A stretch of DNA of 64,000 bases from Herbaspirillum rhizosphaerae_A (GCF_046025915.1 NZ_JAQQFR010000006.1:186001-250000), one strand, 5' to 3'. Counted from the first letter of the stretch, positions 26,876-36,122 are shown. The notes: generated from the letters alone by a model not told the origin. Translations and numbers: made by a program.

Positions 26876-27232
26876 TCAGACAGCCAGCAGTTCGACTTCA
26901 AAAATCAGCGTTGCGTTCGGCGGGATGACGCCACCGGCGCCGCGTGCGCCGTAACCCAGCGAGGCTGGAATGATCAGCTTGCGGATACCGCCGACTTTCA
27001 TGCCCTGAACGCCTTCGTCCCAGCCCTTGATCACATGACCTGCACCCAAAGGGAACGCAAATGGATCGTTGCGGTCTTTACTGGAATCAAATTTGCTGCC
27101 GGCGCTGCCATCCGGATTTTGCAACCAGCCGGTGTAGTGCACGCTGACATGGTTTCCCGCTTTGGCTTCGTCGCCTGTGCCAACCTGGATTTCTTCGTAT
27201 TGCAGTCCAGAGGAGGTAGCGATAGTAGACAT
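26876..27232 (-). CDS. FKBP-type peptidyl-prolyl cis-trans isomerase
   Basis: A 118-residue single-domain FKBP catalysing proline isomerisation in protein folding. The start is the ATG at 27232 (MSTIATSSGLQYEE) with AAAGGA upstream; the longer frame adds 14 unlikely residues. Active-site features are VHYTGWL, FDSSKDR, VIKGWDEGVQGMKVGG, and IPASLGYGARGAGGVIPPNA. No signal peptide is seen, so it is cytosolic. It is probably co-transcribed with the acyl-CoA-binding protein gene. Confidence 0.94.
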   Translation of the reverse strand: MSTIATSSGLQYEEIQVGTGDEAKAGNHVSVHYTGWLQNPDGSAGSKFDSSKDRNDPFAFPLGAGHVIKGWDEGVQGMKVGGIRKLIIPASLGYGARGAGGVIPPNATLIFEVELLAV

Positions 27233-27518
27233 TTTTATCCTTTCAAAGAGTACGTTTATGCCATTTTGAGGCAATTGATTAGCTGTTTTTTTCGCCGCGC
27301 GTTCGGGAGGTAAGACCTTTGAAAGGCCCGATCTCCCTGTGTTCTGCGCATCTAGATGCTGCGTTACTGAACGGGGTTGGTCGCAGTGTAAACCAAAACA
27401 TAGTGTTCAACATCTCTCGTGTCAGCCGAATCGGCATCAGAGGCGTTATGTGCCCTGGGGCGTGCTTTTCACCGATGTTTCGCACGATAAGATCGCAAAT
27501 TTTTAAGTAAAGTTCTTC

Positions 27519-28511
27519 ATGCTGCATAGTTTTGCCCGACTTTCCCGGGTTTCCCGGTTCTTCTCCTTGGTGCTGTCGCTGTGCATGCTGCTTGCTGCTC
27601 CGGCATATGCGAACGTCGTCGTCGTTCTTAATTCCGGCGACGCGACCGTGACCCTGCTTGATCAGTCGACTTATAAGGAAATCAACACATTTTCCGTCGG
27701 CAAGGAGCCGCATCACCTGATGGCGACTCCGGACAACAAGTCCCTGATCGTCGCCAGCGCCACCGGCAATCAACTGATTTTCCTCGATCCGAAGACGGGC
27801 GAAATTCAACGCCAGTTGCGCGGCATCATTGATCCATATCAAATTGGCTTCTCGCCAGACCAGAAGTGGTTTATCGCCAACGGCCTGCGTCTGGATCGCG
27901 TCGACGTCTATCGCTATGATGGCCGCGATCTGGAATTGGCCAAGCGTGTCCGCCTGGCAAAAACGCCAAGCCATATCGCTTTCGATGCCGCCAGCACGAC
28001 TGCCTTCATCACCCAGCAAGGCAGCAACGAAATCAGCGCTATTGATCTGGCCACCCAGCAGGTCAAATGGACCATGCCGGTCGGCAAATTGCCTGCCGGT
28101 ATTTTCATGACGCCTGACAACAAGTATTTGTTGGTTGGCATCATGGGTAAGGATTACGTCCAGGTCATTGACTGGCGTACTCAAAAGACAGTCAAGACGA
28201 TTCGTACCGGCGAGGGCGCGCATAACTTCCGCGCCCATGGCGACAAGCGCTATGTCTATGTCTCCAATCGCGTCTCCAACACGATCAACGTCATTGACCT
28301 GCAAACTCTGGAAAACGTCGGCAATATTCAAGTGCCAGGCGGTCCGGATTGCATGGAAATCACTGAAGACGGCAAGACCATGTGGGTAACTCTGCGCTGG
28401 ATCAAGAAAGTGGCGGTCATCGATCTCGCCAGCAAGAAGGTCATGAAAGTCATTCCGGTCGGCCGTTCGCCGCACGGTATTTATTTCTTCAATCGGGCTC
28501 CCGACCTCTGA
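27519..28511 (+). CDS. Secreted YVTN-type beta-propeller repeat protein
   Basis: A 330-residue secreted protein: a signal peptide (hydrophobic FFSLVLSLCMLLAAP, ending AYAN) and about seven repeats of the type VTLLDQSTYKEINTFSVGKEPHHL, with the recurring pattern DLxTxxVxxxIxVGxxPxG found in YVTN/PQQ-like beta-propellers. Such proteins often act as periplasmic scaffolds or with quinoprotein alcohol dehydrogenases. Its stop overlaps by one base (TGATG) the start of the polysaccharide deacetylase gene, so the two are translationally coupled. The function is not known. Confidence 0.87.
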   Translation: MLHSFARLSRVSRFFSLVLSLCMLLAAPAYANVVVVLNSGDATVTLLDQSTYKEINTFSVGKEPHHLMATPDNKSLIVASATGNQLIFLDPKTGEIQRQLRGIIDPYQIGFSPDQKWFIANGLRLDRVDVYRYDGRDLELAKRVRLAKTPSHIAFDAASTTAFITQQGSNEISAIDLATQQVKWTMPVGKLPAGIFMTPDNKYLLVGIMGKDYVQVIDWRTQKTVKTIRTGEGAHNFRAHGDKRYVYVSNRVSNTINVIDLQTLENVGNIQVPGGPDCMEITEDGKTMWVTLRWIKKVAVIDLASKKVMKVIPVGRSPHGIYFFNRAPDL

Positions 28512-29356
28512 TGCGGACTTCGCTGCCAGTGTTGCCGTCTCGCTTGCGCAAGATCGCCGCGCTGGCTGCCACAGTCGCTGCAGGCGCTGCAATCTGGCCA
28601 GCGCAAGCTGCGACCGATAATGTCGCTTCTTGCAAAGGCACGATTTATCTGACCTTTGATACCGGCAGCCAGTCGCATGCGGATTACATCGCCCAGACGC
28701 TCAAGAAGCATCACATCAAGGCGACTTTTTTCCTCGCCAACGAAAAAACCATACACGGCGATTACACGCTGGACCCGGCCTGGGCACCTTACTGGAAGTC
28801 CCGGGTGGCGGAAGGGCATGCTTTTGGCACGCATACTTTCGATCACGTGTATGTCCAGCGCGATTTGCCGGATGGCCGTATCGAGGTCAAGCCGCAGTTC
28901 GGCGCACAAGCCGGCAAGAAAGAAGTCTGGACCGCAGCTCAGTATTGCAGCGAACTACAACGGGTTGCAGACCGTTTCACCGAGCTGACCGGAGCCAAAC
29001 TGGATCATCTGTGGCGCGCACCGGGCGGCAAGCTGACGCCGCAATTGCTCGCAGCAGGCCGTGCTTGCGGTTATTCTCATGTTGCCTGGGCAGAAGCGGG
29101 TTTCTCCGGTGATGAGCTGCCGAGCGACAAATGGCCGAATGCCATGCTGCTGCAAAAAGCCTTGCAAAAACTCAAGGACGGCGACATTGTGATGGCGCAT
29201 CTTGGCATCTGGTCACGCAAGGATCCATGGGCTCCGGCTGTGTTGGAGCCGTTGATTTCCGGACTGGAGCAAAAGGGCTATTGTTTTGCGACGTTACGCG
29301 ACCATCCTGCTTACCAGGCTGCCCTCAGCAAGCAACAGACCGCCGTGATCAAGTGA
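28511..29356 (+). CDS. Secreted NodB-fold polysaccharide deacetylase with altered motif 1
   Basis: A 281-residue protein with a signal peptide (cleavage near WPAQA-A) and a NodB domain. The metal-binding histidine motif is GTHTFDH (His108, His112), RAPGGKLTPQL resembles motif 3 and MAHLGIWSRKDPW motif 5. Motif 1 reads TFDTGS (Asp50 kept as the presumed base, Thr51 in place of the metal-ligand Asp of TFDDG). The enzyme would remove acetyl groups from a polysaccharide or peptidoglycan if still active. The start ATG at 28511 shares a base with the upstream stop. Confidence 0.85.
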   Translation: MRTSLPVLPSRLRKIAALAATVAAGAAIWPAQAATDNVASCKGTIYLTFDTGSQSHADYIAQTLKKHHIKATFFLANEKTIHGDYTLDPAWAPYWKSRVAEGHAFGTHTFDHVYVQRDLPDGRIEVKPQFGAQAGKKEVWTAAQYCSELQRVADRFTELTGAKLDHLWRAPGGKLTPQLLAAGRACGYSHVAWAEAGFSGDELPSDKWPNAMLLQKALQKLKDGDIVMAHLGIWSRKDPWAPAVLEPLISGLEQKGYCFATLRDHPAYQAALSKQQTAVIK

Positions 29357-29418
29357 ATACACTCTGATACGGATAGTTAGCCAGGCAACGAATTACGTAT
29401 TGAATTACTGAGTGACTC

Positions 29419-30414
29419 ATGATGCACCTGATCCAAATTTTTTCAGATTTGTTCGCCACGGCACAAGGATGGCTGTTCGAGACGTTCGTTCAGCCCGCAG
29501 TGTTTGCACTTGGCTTGGGTGAATTCGTTGAAGAGGCATTTACCGGCACCGAATGGTTTCTGGTCGGTGTGTGCGAGCTGGCCGTGCTGTTCATCATCCT
29601 GCGCCCGCTGGAATCCATGATTCCCGTCCACCCAATCTTGGACAAGCGCGCCCGCTGGAACGATTTCATCTATACCGCCTTGCATCGCCTCGGCGCGTTT
29701 TCCATTATTGTCTTCTTCCTGCTCGATCCAGCGATGTCCTACATCAGCGAATTTTTGCATTGGGAAGGGTGGGGCACCTTTAATCTTGACGACGTCTGGC
29801 CCGGCGTGACCGACCAGGCCTTGGTCAGTTTCCTGTTCTACCTGATCGTGCTGGATTTTTGCGACTACTGGTATCACCGCGCTCAGCATGGTTTTCGCTG
29901 GTTGTGGGCTTTGCACAGCTTGCATCATAGCCAGGAAAACATGAACCTCTGGAGTGACGACCGCAATCACCTGCTCGACGACTTGGTGAGGGACGTGCTC
30001 ATGGGATTGGTCGCGTTGGCGATCGGCGTGCAGCCGGGGCAATATATTCTGCTGGTATCGGCATCGCGCATGTTGCAAAGTTTGCAGCATGCCAATGTGC
30101 GTATTCATTTTGGCCGTATCGGTGAATACCTGCTGGTGTCGCCGCGTTTTCATCGCCTGCATCACGCCATCGGCATCGGCCATGAAAGCCGTGGCAAGAA
30201 TTCGCTCGGTGGACATAATTTTGCGGTGCTGTTCCCGATCTGGGACGTCATCTTCCGCACGACGCATTTTGGTGAGGCGTTTGCCATGACCGGTGTGCGC
30301 GATCAATTGCCGCCTCCCGCTGGTAAAGGACGCAATTACGGGCGCGGTTTCTGGGCGCAACAGTGGCTGGGCCTGAAGCGCATTGTCGAATTCTCTCGCA
30401 AGGCTGCCCGCTGA
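29419..30414 (+). CDS. Sterol desaturase / fatty acid hydroxylase family membrane protein
   Basis: A 331-residue membrane protein of the di-iron fatty-acid-hydroxylase superfamily. The three histidine boxes are YHRAQH, HSLHHSQE and HRLHHAIG, with several hydrophobic segments before them (VGVCELAVLFIILRP, RLGAFSIIVFFLLD, ALVSFLFYLIVLDF). Family members hydroxylate or desaturate lipids, sterols or carotenoids with O2 and reduced cofactors. The substrate is unknown. It sits between the deacetylase and an EI24 gene with a one-base stop-start overlap to the latter. Confidence 0.88.
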   Translation: MMHLIQIFSDLFATAQGWLFETFVQPAVFALGLGEFVEEAFTGTEWFLVGVCELAVLFIILRPLESMIPVHPILDKRARWNDFIYTALHRLGAFSIIVFFLLDPAMSYISEFLHWEGWGTFNLDDVWPGVTDQALVSFLFYLIVLDFCDYWYHRAQHGFRWLWALHSLHHSQENMNLWSDDRNHLLDDLVRDVLMGLVALAIGVQPGQYILLVSASRMLQSLQHANVRIHFGRIGEYLLVSPRFHRLHHAIGIGHESRGKNSLGGHNFAVLFPIWDVIFRTTHFGEAFAMTGVRDQLPPPAGKGRNYGRGFWAQQWLGLKRIVEFSRKAAR

Positions 30415-31244
30415 TGCGCCTGTTTGCAACCTCATTCGGTCGGGCGCTGTTGTCGCAGCTGCACATCAGGATGCTGTTGCTGACCGTGCTTCCCTTTGCC
30501 TTGTCCATCCTGATCTGGGGCATCGCCTTGTGGTGGGGATTGCAGCCGATGATCGACTGGCTGCAGGATTATTTTGTCGGGCATAACGGCTTCGGCGTGG
30601 CCGGCTCAATACTCAACTGGTTCAATATGGGGGCGCTGAAAACGGTCATCGTCCCGTTGATCGCGATGTGGGCCTTGCTGCCGCTGATGATTCTGACTGC
30701 GCTGGTGTTTGTCGGATTGTGGGCAGTGCCTGCGATTGCGCGCCATGTCGGCAGTCGCCACTATCCGCATCTCGAGCAGCGCCACGGCGGCTCGTGGTGG
30801 GGCAGTATCTGGACCTCGCTGTGGTGTTTCGCCGTATTTGTTTTTGCGTGGATCATTACGCTGCCGATCGCCATTTTTCCGCCGCTGGCCTTCGTGATTC
30901 ATCCGGTGCTGTGGGGCTGGCTGACTTATCGTGTGATGGCCTACGACACACTGGCTGATTATGCGACGCCTGCCGAGCGGCGCGCCATACTGCATGAGCA
31001 TCGCTGGCCTTTGCTGTTGGTGGGTGCGATCGCCGGCACCATGGGCGCTGCGCCAACTTTACTGTGGCTGGGCGGTGCACTGTCGGTGATCTTTTTCCCT
31101 ATTTTGGCCGCCGGTGCTATCTGGCTGTATGTACTGGTGTTCGTCTTTACCGGCTTGTGGTTCCAGTACTATTGCCTGGAGGCCTTGAGCAAGCTGCGCG
31201 CCGGTAATCCTGCAGCGGTTGATGTGCTGGAAATCCAAAACTAG
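30414..31244 (+). CDS. EI24/CysZ-like membrane protein
   Basis: A 276-residue polytopic membrane protein; hydrophobic segments include LLLTVLPFALSILIWGIALWW, LIAMWALLPLMILTALVF, and GALSVIFFPILAAGAIWL. It belongs to the EI24 domain group, whose best-known bacterial member is CysZ (sulfate uptake). Whether this one moves sulfate is untested; the context is a lipid/polysaccharide group and not a sulfur operon. The ATG at 30414 overlaps the hydroxylase stop by one base. Confidence 0.8.
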   Translation: MRLFATSFGRALLSQLHIRMLLLTVLPFALSILIWGIALWWGLQPMIDWLQDYFVGHNGFGVAGSILNWFNMGALKTVIVPLIAMWALLPLMILTALVFVGLWAVPAIARHVGSRHYPHLEQRHGGSWWGSIWTSLWCFAVFVFAWIITLPIAIFPPLAFVIHPVLWGWLTYRVMAYDTLADYATPAERRAILHEHRWPLLLVGAIAGTMGAAPTLLWLGGALSVIFFPILAAGAIWLYVLVFVFTGLWFQYYCLEALSKLRAGNPAAVDVLEIQN

Positions 31245-31316
31245 AGATCGTCCAGCCTGATTTTTCGGATCAGGGCATAATTCCGGGTTACCACCTGCAG
31301 GAGTGAACGGATACAT

Positions 31317-32126
31317 ATGGCTATCGGACTCATCATCATCGGCGACGAAATCCTGTCTGGAAAACGCGTCGACAAGCATTTCCCCAAAGTACTTGAACTG
31401 CTCACCGCACGGGGCCTGCAACTGGCCTGGGTGGAATATCTCGGCGACGACCCGGAGCGGATTACCGCGACATTGAAGAGAACCTTCGCCAGCGAAGATA
31501 TCGTCTTTTGTACCGGCGGTATCGGCGCCACGCCGGATGACCATACGCGCCAATGCGCCGCAGCAGCTTTGGGTGTCTCGCTGGAACTGCATCCCGACGC
31601 CAAGGTAAAAATCCAGGAGCGTATAGCGGACACCGCGCGGGAAGCCGGCATTACACCTGTCTACGATGCGCCGGAAAACCTGCATCGTCTGAAGATGGGT
31701 GAGTTTCCTGTCGGCTCCTCAATCATTCCGAATCCTTACAACAAGATTCCCGGCTTCTTCGTCCCCAATGTCAGCGGCGAAGGTGCGCATTATTTTGCGC
31801 CCGGTTTTCCTGTGATGGCGTGGCCGATGTTCGAATGGGTGCTCGATACGCGCTATGCGCATTTGTTTCACCGTCTGGCCTGGGCGGAAAAATCGGTGCT
31901 GGTTTATGAAATGCCGGAGTCCACGATTACGCCGCTGATGGAAGCGATCGAAGCGGAATATCCGCTAGTAAAAGTATTTAGCCTGCCGCACGTCGGCGAC
32001 GAACAGACGCGCCGCCATATCGATCTTGGCGTCAAGGGCGAGCCGTCGCAGGTGGAAGATGCATTCCGCAAGATGGAAGACGGGCTGCGCAAGCTGAATG
32101 CGGACTATCAGCAGAACAGCAAATAA
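31317..32126 (+). CDS. Molybdopterin-binding (MoCF/CinA-N-like) domain protein
   Basis: A 269-residue protein whose first half is a MoCF_biosynth domain: AIGLIIIGDEILSGKRVDKH at the start and VFCTGGIGATPDDHTRQ at around residue 65 are the substrate-binding loops of the MogA/MoeA/CinA-N fold. The second half is a smaller CinA-like extension (YEMPESTITPLMEAIE). It could be a nicotinamide mononucleotide or molybdopterin-related enzyme; no molybdenum genes adjoin. The function is unassigned. Confidence 0.82.
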   Translation: MAIGLIIIGDEILSGKRVDKHFPKVLELLTARGLQLAWVEYLGDDPERITATLKRTFASEDIVFCTGGIGATPDDHTRQCAAAALGVSLELHPDAKVKIQERIADTAREAGITPVYDAPENLHRLKMGEFPVGSSIIPNPYNKIPGFFVPNVSGEGAHYFAPGFPVMAWPMFEWVLDTRYAHLFHRLAWAEKSVLVYEMPESTITPLMEAIEAEYPLVKVFSLPHVGDEQTRRHIDLGVKGEPSQVEDAFRKMEDGLRKLNADYQQNSK

Positions 32127-32439
32127 ACGATATCGAAATAAGAGGCAGCGGAGCGGGCAGGAGGGCTGAGTCGAACGGGCAAAAAAATGCCCCGGCTCAC
32201 CGAGGCATCAGAAACGGTATCTTAGGAGGAAAATCAGATACCGAGGAGACAAAGATTGCTCTGAGGCGCTACGGGTAAAACGGGGTGCGCCTCTTTGCTG
32301 AATTCGTGTCTTGCACAAGCGTCGTTGCGTGAAACTCAGGGAATCTTGCAGCGTTACAACTGTGTCAACGTGATGAAGCAACCGGGCAGAACAGTCATCA
32401 TATCCAATTCTGTCCGCCCGGGTTGGGTTGTTGCTCAAA
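32127..32439. other. Intergenic region with several hairpins
   Basis: About 310 bases with no gene. It holds a minus-strand terminator at 32181-32209, a small hairpin GGTATCT/AGATACC at 32217-32242, and an imperfect inverted repeat ACCGGGC...GCCCGGGT at 32391-32432. As the phasin gene ends at 32440 on the minus strand, this is probably its 3' untranslated region, of about 230 bases. Confidence 0.55.
32181..32209 (-). terminator. Intrinsic terminator of the phasin transcript
   Basis: Read on the minus strand, GCCTCGG-TGAG-CCGGGGC is followed by ATTTTTTT. It lies about 230 bases past the phasin stop. Confidence 0.8.
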
Positions 32440-33006
32440 TTATTTTTTCGAGCCGCGGCTTGTTGCTTTTACGGTTGCTTGCGATAACTGGTCAACCGCA
32501 GTCGTCACATTGGATTCCATCGCTTCAGCGGCTTGCTTCGCGCTCTTGGTGAGCTGCTCATAGCCTGCATTGAAATTACCAATCGCTGTCTTGACGAAAG
32601 AGATGGCGCCTTCTGTACCGGCAGGTGCATTCTTCGACGCTTCGTCAATGATCGAAATCACCTTGCGATTGACTTCCGCCAACTGGGCTTCGGCTGTCTT
32701 GGTCAGTTCGGCCTGGGTGCTGGAGAAGATGCCGGCGACGTGGCGACCATAAGCGATGCCTTTTTCCACGCTCGGCTGGGCTTGTGCACCTGACAACGAA
32801 AAGAATTCCTGGGCATCCTTGGCGGTCAGCAGTTTTTGAACTGCATCATGCGTTTCTTCCAGGGAAGATTTTGTGGCTTTCAAATTCAGATCCACCAGCT
32901 TTTCGACGCCCTCGAAAGTTTTGCTTGCGAACTGGTTGAACAGTGCGATTTGAGCTTCGAAGTTCGCTTTGGTAGCGGCGGAAAATTGGTCGGCGAGAGT
33001 CGTCAT
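32440..33006 (-). CDS. phaP: Phasin (PHB-granule-associated protein)
   Basis: A 188-residue helical protein of the phasin family, starting MTTLADQFSAATKANFEAQ with FNQFASKTFEGVEKLVDLNL and the TAKDAQEFFSLSGAQAQP stretch usual in beta-proteobacterial PhaP. It coats PHB granules and controls their size and number. Alanine/lysine content is high and cysteine is absent. AAAGGA precedes the start. The PHB depolymerase gene is 14 kb away; no PHB synthase is in the window. Confidence 0.92.
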   Translation of the reverse strand: MTTLADQFSAATKANFEAQIALFNQFASKTFEGVEKLVDLNLKATKSSLEETHDAVQKLLTAKDAQEFFSLSGAQAQPSVEKGIAYGRHVAGIFSSTQAELTKTAEAQLAEVNRKVISIIDEASKNAPAGTEGAISFVKTAIGNFNAGYEQLTKSAKQAAEAMESNVTTAVDQLSQATVKATSRGSKK

Positions 33007-33228
33007 ATTCGTGGTCCTTTGGTTCGATTAAAAATAGAATGAAGGGTTCAGGGAACATGCACACGTATTGTTGGAAACTGAATTTGTGCGGTGCACAATT
33101 AGGATTTTAGGTGAAAATACTTACAAGTCAATATTTTTTGTCGGCGATTTTTAAAAAGATTGTCAGCTGTTTTTTTACGCCAACATACATACTTCCGCGT
33201 CGGTTTTTTTGAGAGAAAGAAGGCTGTT

Positions 33229-34131
33229 TTGAGAGCGTTTTATAGTGACCATTTTGTGCTGCCGCTACCGGCCGGTCATCGCTTCCCGATGGTGAAATAC
33301 CGCATGATTCGTGAGGGGGCGGCCAGTGCTGTACCTGATCTGGAATTCCATGAAGCGGTGGCTGCCAGCGATGGCGTGCTCGCGCTTGCTCATCATCCGA
33401 AGTATGTTGAGTTGGTGTCGCGTGGTCAGTTATCCGACCATGCGCAAAAAGAAATCGGCTTTCCCTGGTCTCCTGAAATGGTCGAGCGCTCCCGGCGGTC
33501 GGCGGGTGCGACTATCGCCGCATGTCGCAGCGCAATAGAGCAGGGCGTCGCCGTCAATCTTGCCGGCGGTACCCATCACGCCTATGCAGATCATGGTGCC
33601 GGGTTTTGCGTGTTCAACGATGCCGCCGTGGCATCGCGTCTGATGCAGGCCGAGCGTCGCGTGTCTCGCGTCGCGATCGTCGATCTCGATGTGCATCAGG
33701 GTAATGGCACCGCATCGATTCTTGCCAATGACGATTCCGTTTTTACTTTGTCATTGCATGGCGAGCGCAACTATCCCTTCGAGAAAGAACAAAGTGATCT
33801 CGATGTCGCTTTGCCGGACGGTGCCACCGATGCGCAATATCTATCGACCTTGCAAGACGCATTGAGTCAATTGATGGTGCGTTTTGATCCGCAATTGATC
33901 ATTTATCTGGCGGGGGCCGATCCGCATGAGGGCGACCGGCTTGGTCGCATGAAGCTGAGTCTGGCAGGCCTCGCCGAGCGCGACAAACTGGTGTTCGAAC
34001 TGGGTCGCCAGCAAAAAATTCCGATCGCGGTTACGATGGCGGGCGGTTACGGAAAAAACATCGAAGACACCGTCGCCGTTCACATACAAACAATTACGCT
34101 TGCCAGTCGATATGCTGCCGACTGGCGTTGA
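33229..34131 (+). CDS. Histone-deacetylase-family protein (AcuC/acetoin utilisation type)
   Basis: A 300-residue class II-type deacetylase. I start it at TTG 33229 (RAFYSDHFVLPL follows) because AAGAAGG lies 6 bases upstream; the frame upstream to 33160 is unlike the family. Zinc-site motifs are GGTHHAYADHGAGFCVFND (charge relay and substrate) and DLDVHQGNGT with Asp and His ligands, and the third ligand is in GADPHEGD. The substrate may be a polyamine, acetylated protein or small amide. It is a single gene divergent from the phasin. Confidence 0.88.
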   Translation: MRAFYSDHFVLPLPAGHRFPMVKYRMIREGAASAVPDLEFHEAVAASDGVLALAHHPKYVELVSRGQLSDHAQKEIGFPWSPEMVERSRRSAGATIAACRSAIEQGVAVNLAGGTHHAYADHGAGFCVFNDAAVASRLMQAERRVSRVAIVDLDVHQGNGTASILANDDSVFTLSLHGERNYPFEKEQSDLDVALPDGATDAQYLSTLQDALSQLMVRFDPQLIIYLAGADPHEGDRLGRMKLSLAGLAERDKLVFELGRQQKIPIAVTMAGGYGKNIEDTVAVHIQTITLASRYAADWR

Positions 34132-34213
34132 TCGCGCTGTGCCGACCTCATGACTTGAGGCCCATCATACGGTGCGATCCGGCGGAGACACCAGGCAGTC
34201 GTTTTGGACAATC

Positions 34214-35140
34214 ATGATTCGCGTCACCACCGGTAACCAGTCCGATCCTAAACAGGAAAATCGTTCCTGGCATCCTCAGTTGCTCAATCTTGTGCCGCTG
34301 GCATTTGTACTGATCTGGAGCACGGGCTTCATTGTCGCCAAGTTCGGGCTGCCTTACGCACCTCCGTTGACATTTTTGATACTGCGCTTCATTGGCGTGT
34401 TGTTGTTCTTGCTGCCGTTGGTGTGGGTGTTGCGTGCGCCATGGCCGCGCGGCAAGCAGGCTGTGCATATCGCAATCTCCGGCATCCTTCTGCATGCGGC
34501 TTATCTGGGTGGCGTCTGGACGGCGATCAAGCTGGGCATGCCCGCCGGACTCAGTGCATTGATCGTGGGCTTGCAGCCGGTGCTGACGGCTTTTGCTGCG
34601 CCGTTCGTCGGTGAGCGCGTCAAAGGGCGGCAGTGGTTGGGGCTGGGACTGGGCCTGTGTGGCGTCGGCTTGGTGGTCGCCAACAAGATTTCACTGATCG
34701 GCCTGTCATGGACGGCGATCTGGTTATGCGTGATGGCGCTGGTAACCATCACGATCGGTACCTTGTATCAAAAACGGTTTTGCGCGCATTTCGATTTGCG
34801 TACCGGCACCATCATTCAATTCTTTGCCTCTGCGCTGGTGTTGTTGCCGTTCGCGATTTTCGTAGAGGATTTCAGTCTTGACCTGCATACGGTCACGTGG
34901 ACGTCGCATTTCATCGGCGCCTTGCTGTGGTCGATTTTTGCTTTGTCGATCGGTGCGATCTTCCTCTTGTTCGCCTTGATCCGTAGCAGCGCGGCGACGC
35001 AAGTTACCAGCCTGCTTTATCTGACGCCACCGACGACAGCGGTGATGGCCTGGCTAATGTTTGGCGAGGCATTCAGCATGGTGGGTATTGCCGGCATGGT
35101 GGTGGCCGTGATCGGTGTCGCCTTCGTCGTCAGGAAATGA
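34214..35140 (+). CDS. EamA-family drug/metabolite exporter
   Basis: A 308-residue inner-membrane protein with about ten helices in two repeated EamA domains (LVPLAFVLIWSTGFIVAKFG, and the second around LWSIFALSIGAIFLLFALI). The start is the ATG at 34214 (MIRVTTGNQ). YAPPLTFLILRF and GLSALIVGLQPVLTA are characteristic of the DMT superfamily. The substrate is unknown. It is convergent with the XRE regulator gene. Confidence 0.88.
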   Translation: MIRVTTGNQSDPKQENRSWHPQLLNLVPLAFVLIWSTGFIVAKFGLPYAPPLTFLILRFIGVLLFLLPLVWVLRAPWPRGKQAVHIAISGILLHAAYLGGVWTAIKLGMPAGLSALIVGLQPVLTAFAAPFVGERVKGRQWLGLGLGLCGVGLVVANKISLIGLSWTAIWLCVMALVTITIGTLYQKRFCAHFDLRTGTIIQFFASALVLLPFAIFVEDFSLDLHTVTWTSHFIGALLWSIFALSIGAIFLLFALIRSSAATQVTSLLYLTPPTTAVMAWLMFGEAFSMVGIAGMVVAVIGVAFVVRK

Positions 35141-35163
35141 GGCGAACCTGAAGCATTGCAGAG

Positions 35164-35958
35164 TCAGGCCGGCATCAGCGTAATCAGTTTGAGGTCCGGC
35201 CGGTTTGCCACACGAAAATTCACTTGCTGATATTTCAACGCCCCGCGCACAGGATGTTGGAATAAACGCTCGCCGCCTTCACGTTCGACTACGTCCTGCA
35301 AACTCCACGCGCGCTTAAAAAGACTGCTGCGTGAAGAGAGTTCTTCAATCATCTGCTTGATCTGGGGATCGTCCAGATACTGTCCACAATCAGCACGAAA
35401 TTCGCCAACAAGACGGCGGGCCCGTTGCTCCCAATCCGTGATCAATCCCTGCGACGCTGATGTGCAAAAGGTGAAATAGAGAAGGTTGCTGTGTTCACTT
35501 TTGGGGCTCAGCCAACCCGTGAATAAATTCTTTGCCGGAACATTGCAGGCCAGCGCATTCCAATAGCGATCCAGCACGTAAGCAGGCTGGCGAAAATTGC
35601 GCACCACATCCAGGATTTCCGGTGCCACGATTTCCGCATGGTCGTCCTGATGCACGGGATCTTTCTTTTCCGCCAACTCAAACAGATAGGTACGCTTGGC
35701 GCGCGGCAGGTGCAAGGCGTCGGCAATACGCGACAAGGCTTGTGGTGATATCGAGTCGGTTCGTCCTTGTTCTATCCAGGTGTACCAGGTCACGCTGATG
35801 CCACACAGTTGTGCCACTTCTTCACGACGCAAGCCCGGCGTACGGCGGCGAGTGCCATGCGACAAATGACTGAGGCCGGCCAGCGCGGGCGAGGTTTGCT
35901 CGCGCTGTGACTTGATGAATTCGCCGAGTGCTTTGCGTTTGATGTCGTCGTTTTGCAT
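35164..35958 (-). CDS. XRE-family regulator with MmyB-like ligand-binding domain
   Basis: A 264-residue transcription factor. The N-terminal helix-turn-helix has RTPGLRREEVAQLCGISVTW and WIEQGRTDSISPQALSRIA. The C-terminal region with PAYVLDRYWNALACNVPA resembles the MmyB/MLTR ligand-binding domain, thought to bind a small fatty-acid-like ligand. It probably controls the divergent methyltransferase gene or itself; a dyad sits between them at 36011-36031. Confidence 0.88.
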   Translation of the reverse strand: MQNDDIKRKALGEFIKSQREQTSPALAGLSHLSHGTRRRTPGLRREEVAQLCGISVTWYTWIEQGRTDSISPQALSRIADALHLPRAKRTYLFELAEKKDPVHQDDHAEIVAPEILDVVRNFRQPAYVLDRYWNALACNVPAKNLFTGWLSPKSEHSNLLYFTFCTSASQGLITDWEQRARRLVGEFRADCGQYLDDPQIKQMIEELSSRSSLFKRAWSLQDVVEREGGERLFQHPVRGALKYQQVNFRVANRPDLKLITLMPA

Positions 35959-36010
35959 GGTGTGCGGATAGGGCGGCGTGAGGCGTCAGGGTAGTAGTCA
36001 GTCCATCAAG

Positions 36011-36031
36011 ACTATTGGTTTTGATAATAGT
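36011..36031. promoter_or_regulatory. Dyad in the XRE/methyltransferase intergenic region
   Basis: ACTATT and its near-complement AATAGT flank GGTTTTGAT. It is AT-rich and lies about 50 bases before the XRE start and 90 before the methyltransferase, so it is a candidate operator. Confidence 0.35.
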
Positions 36032-36122
36032 ATAAACACTGAACTTGTACCAGAATAGAAGATCGCTAGACTAGCACTTCCCAGCCGTTGTTATTAACTC
36101 TCTTTCCCATCAGGAGCCAGGA

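Noticed and set aside
27279..28592. A 437-codon open frame on the minus strand across the beta-propeller gene
   Set aside because: It is antisense to a gene with a signal peptide and clear repeats. Its composition shows no domain or ribosome site; long antisense frames are common in GC-rich genes.
30414..31244. Naming the EI24 gene cysZ
   Set aside because: It shares the domain with CysZ but sits in a lipid/polysaccharide group, and key residues could not be compared by eye.
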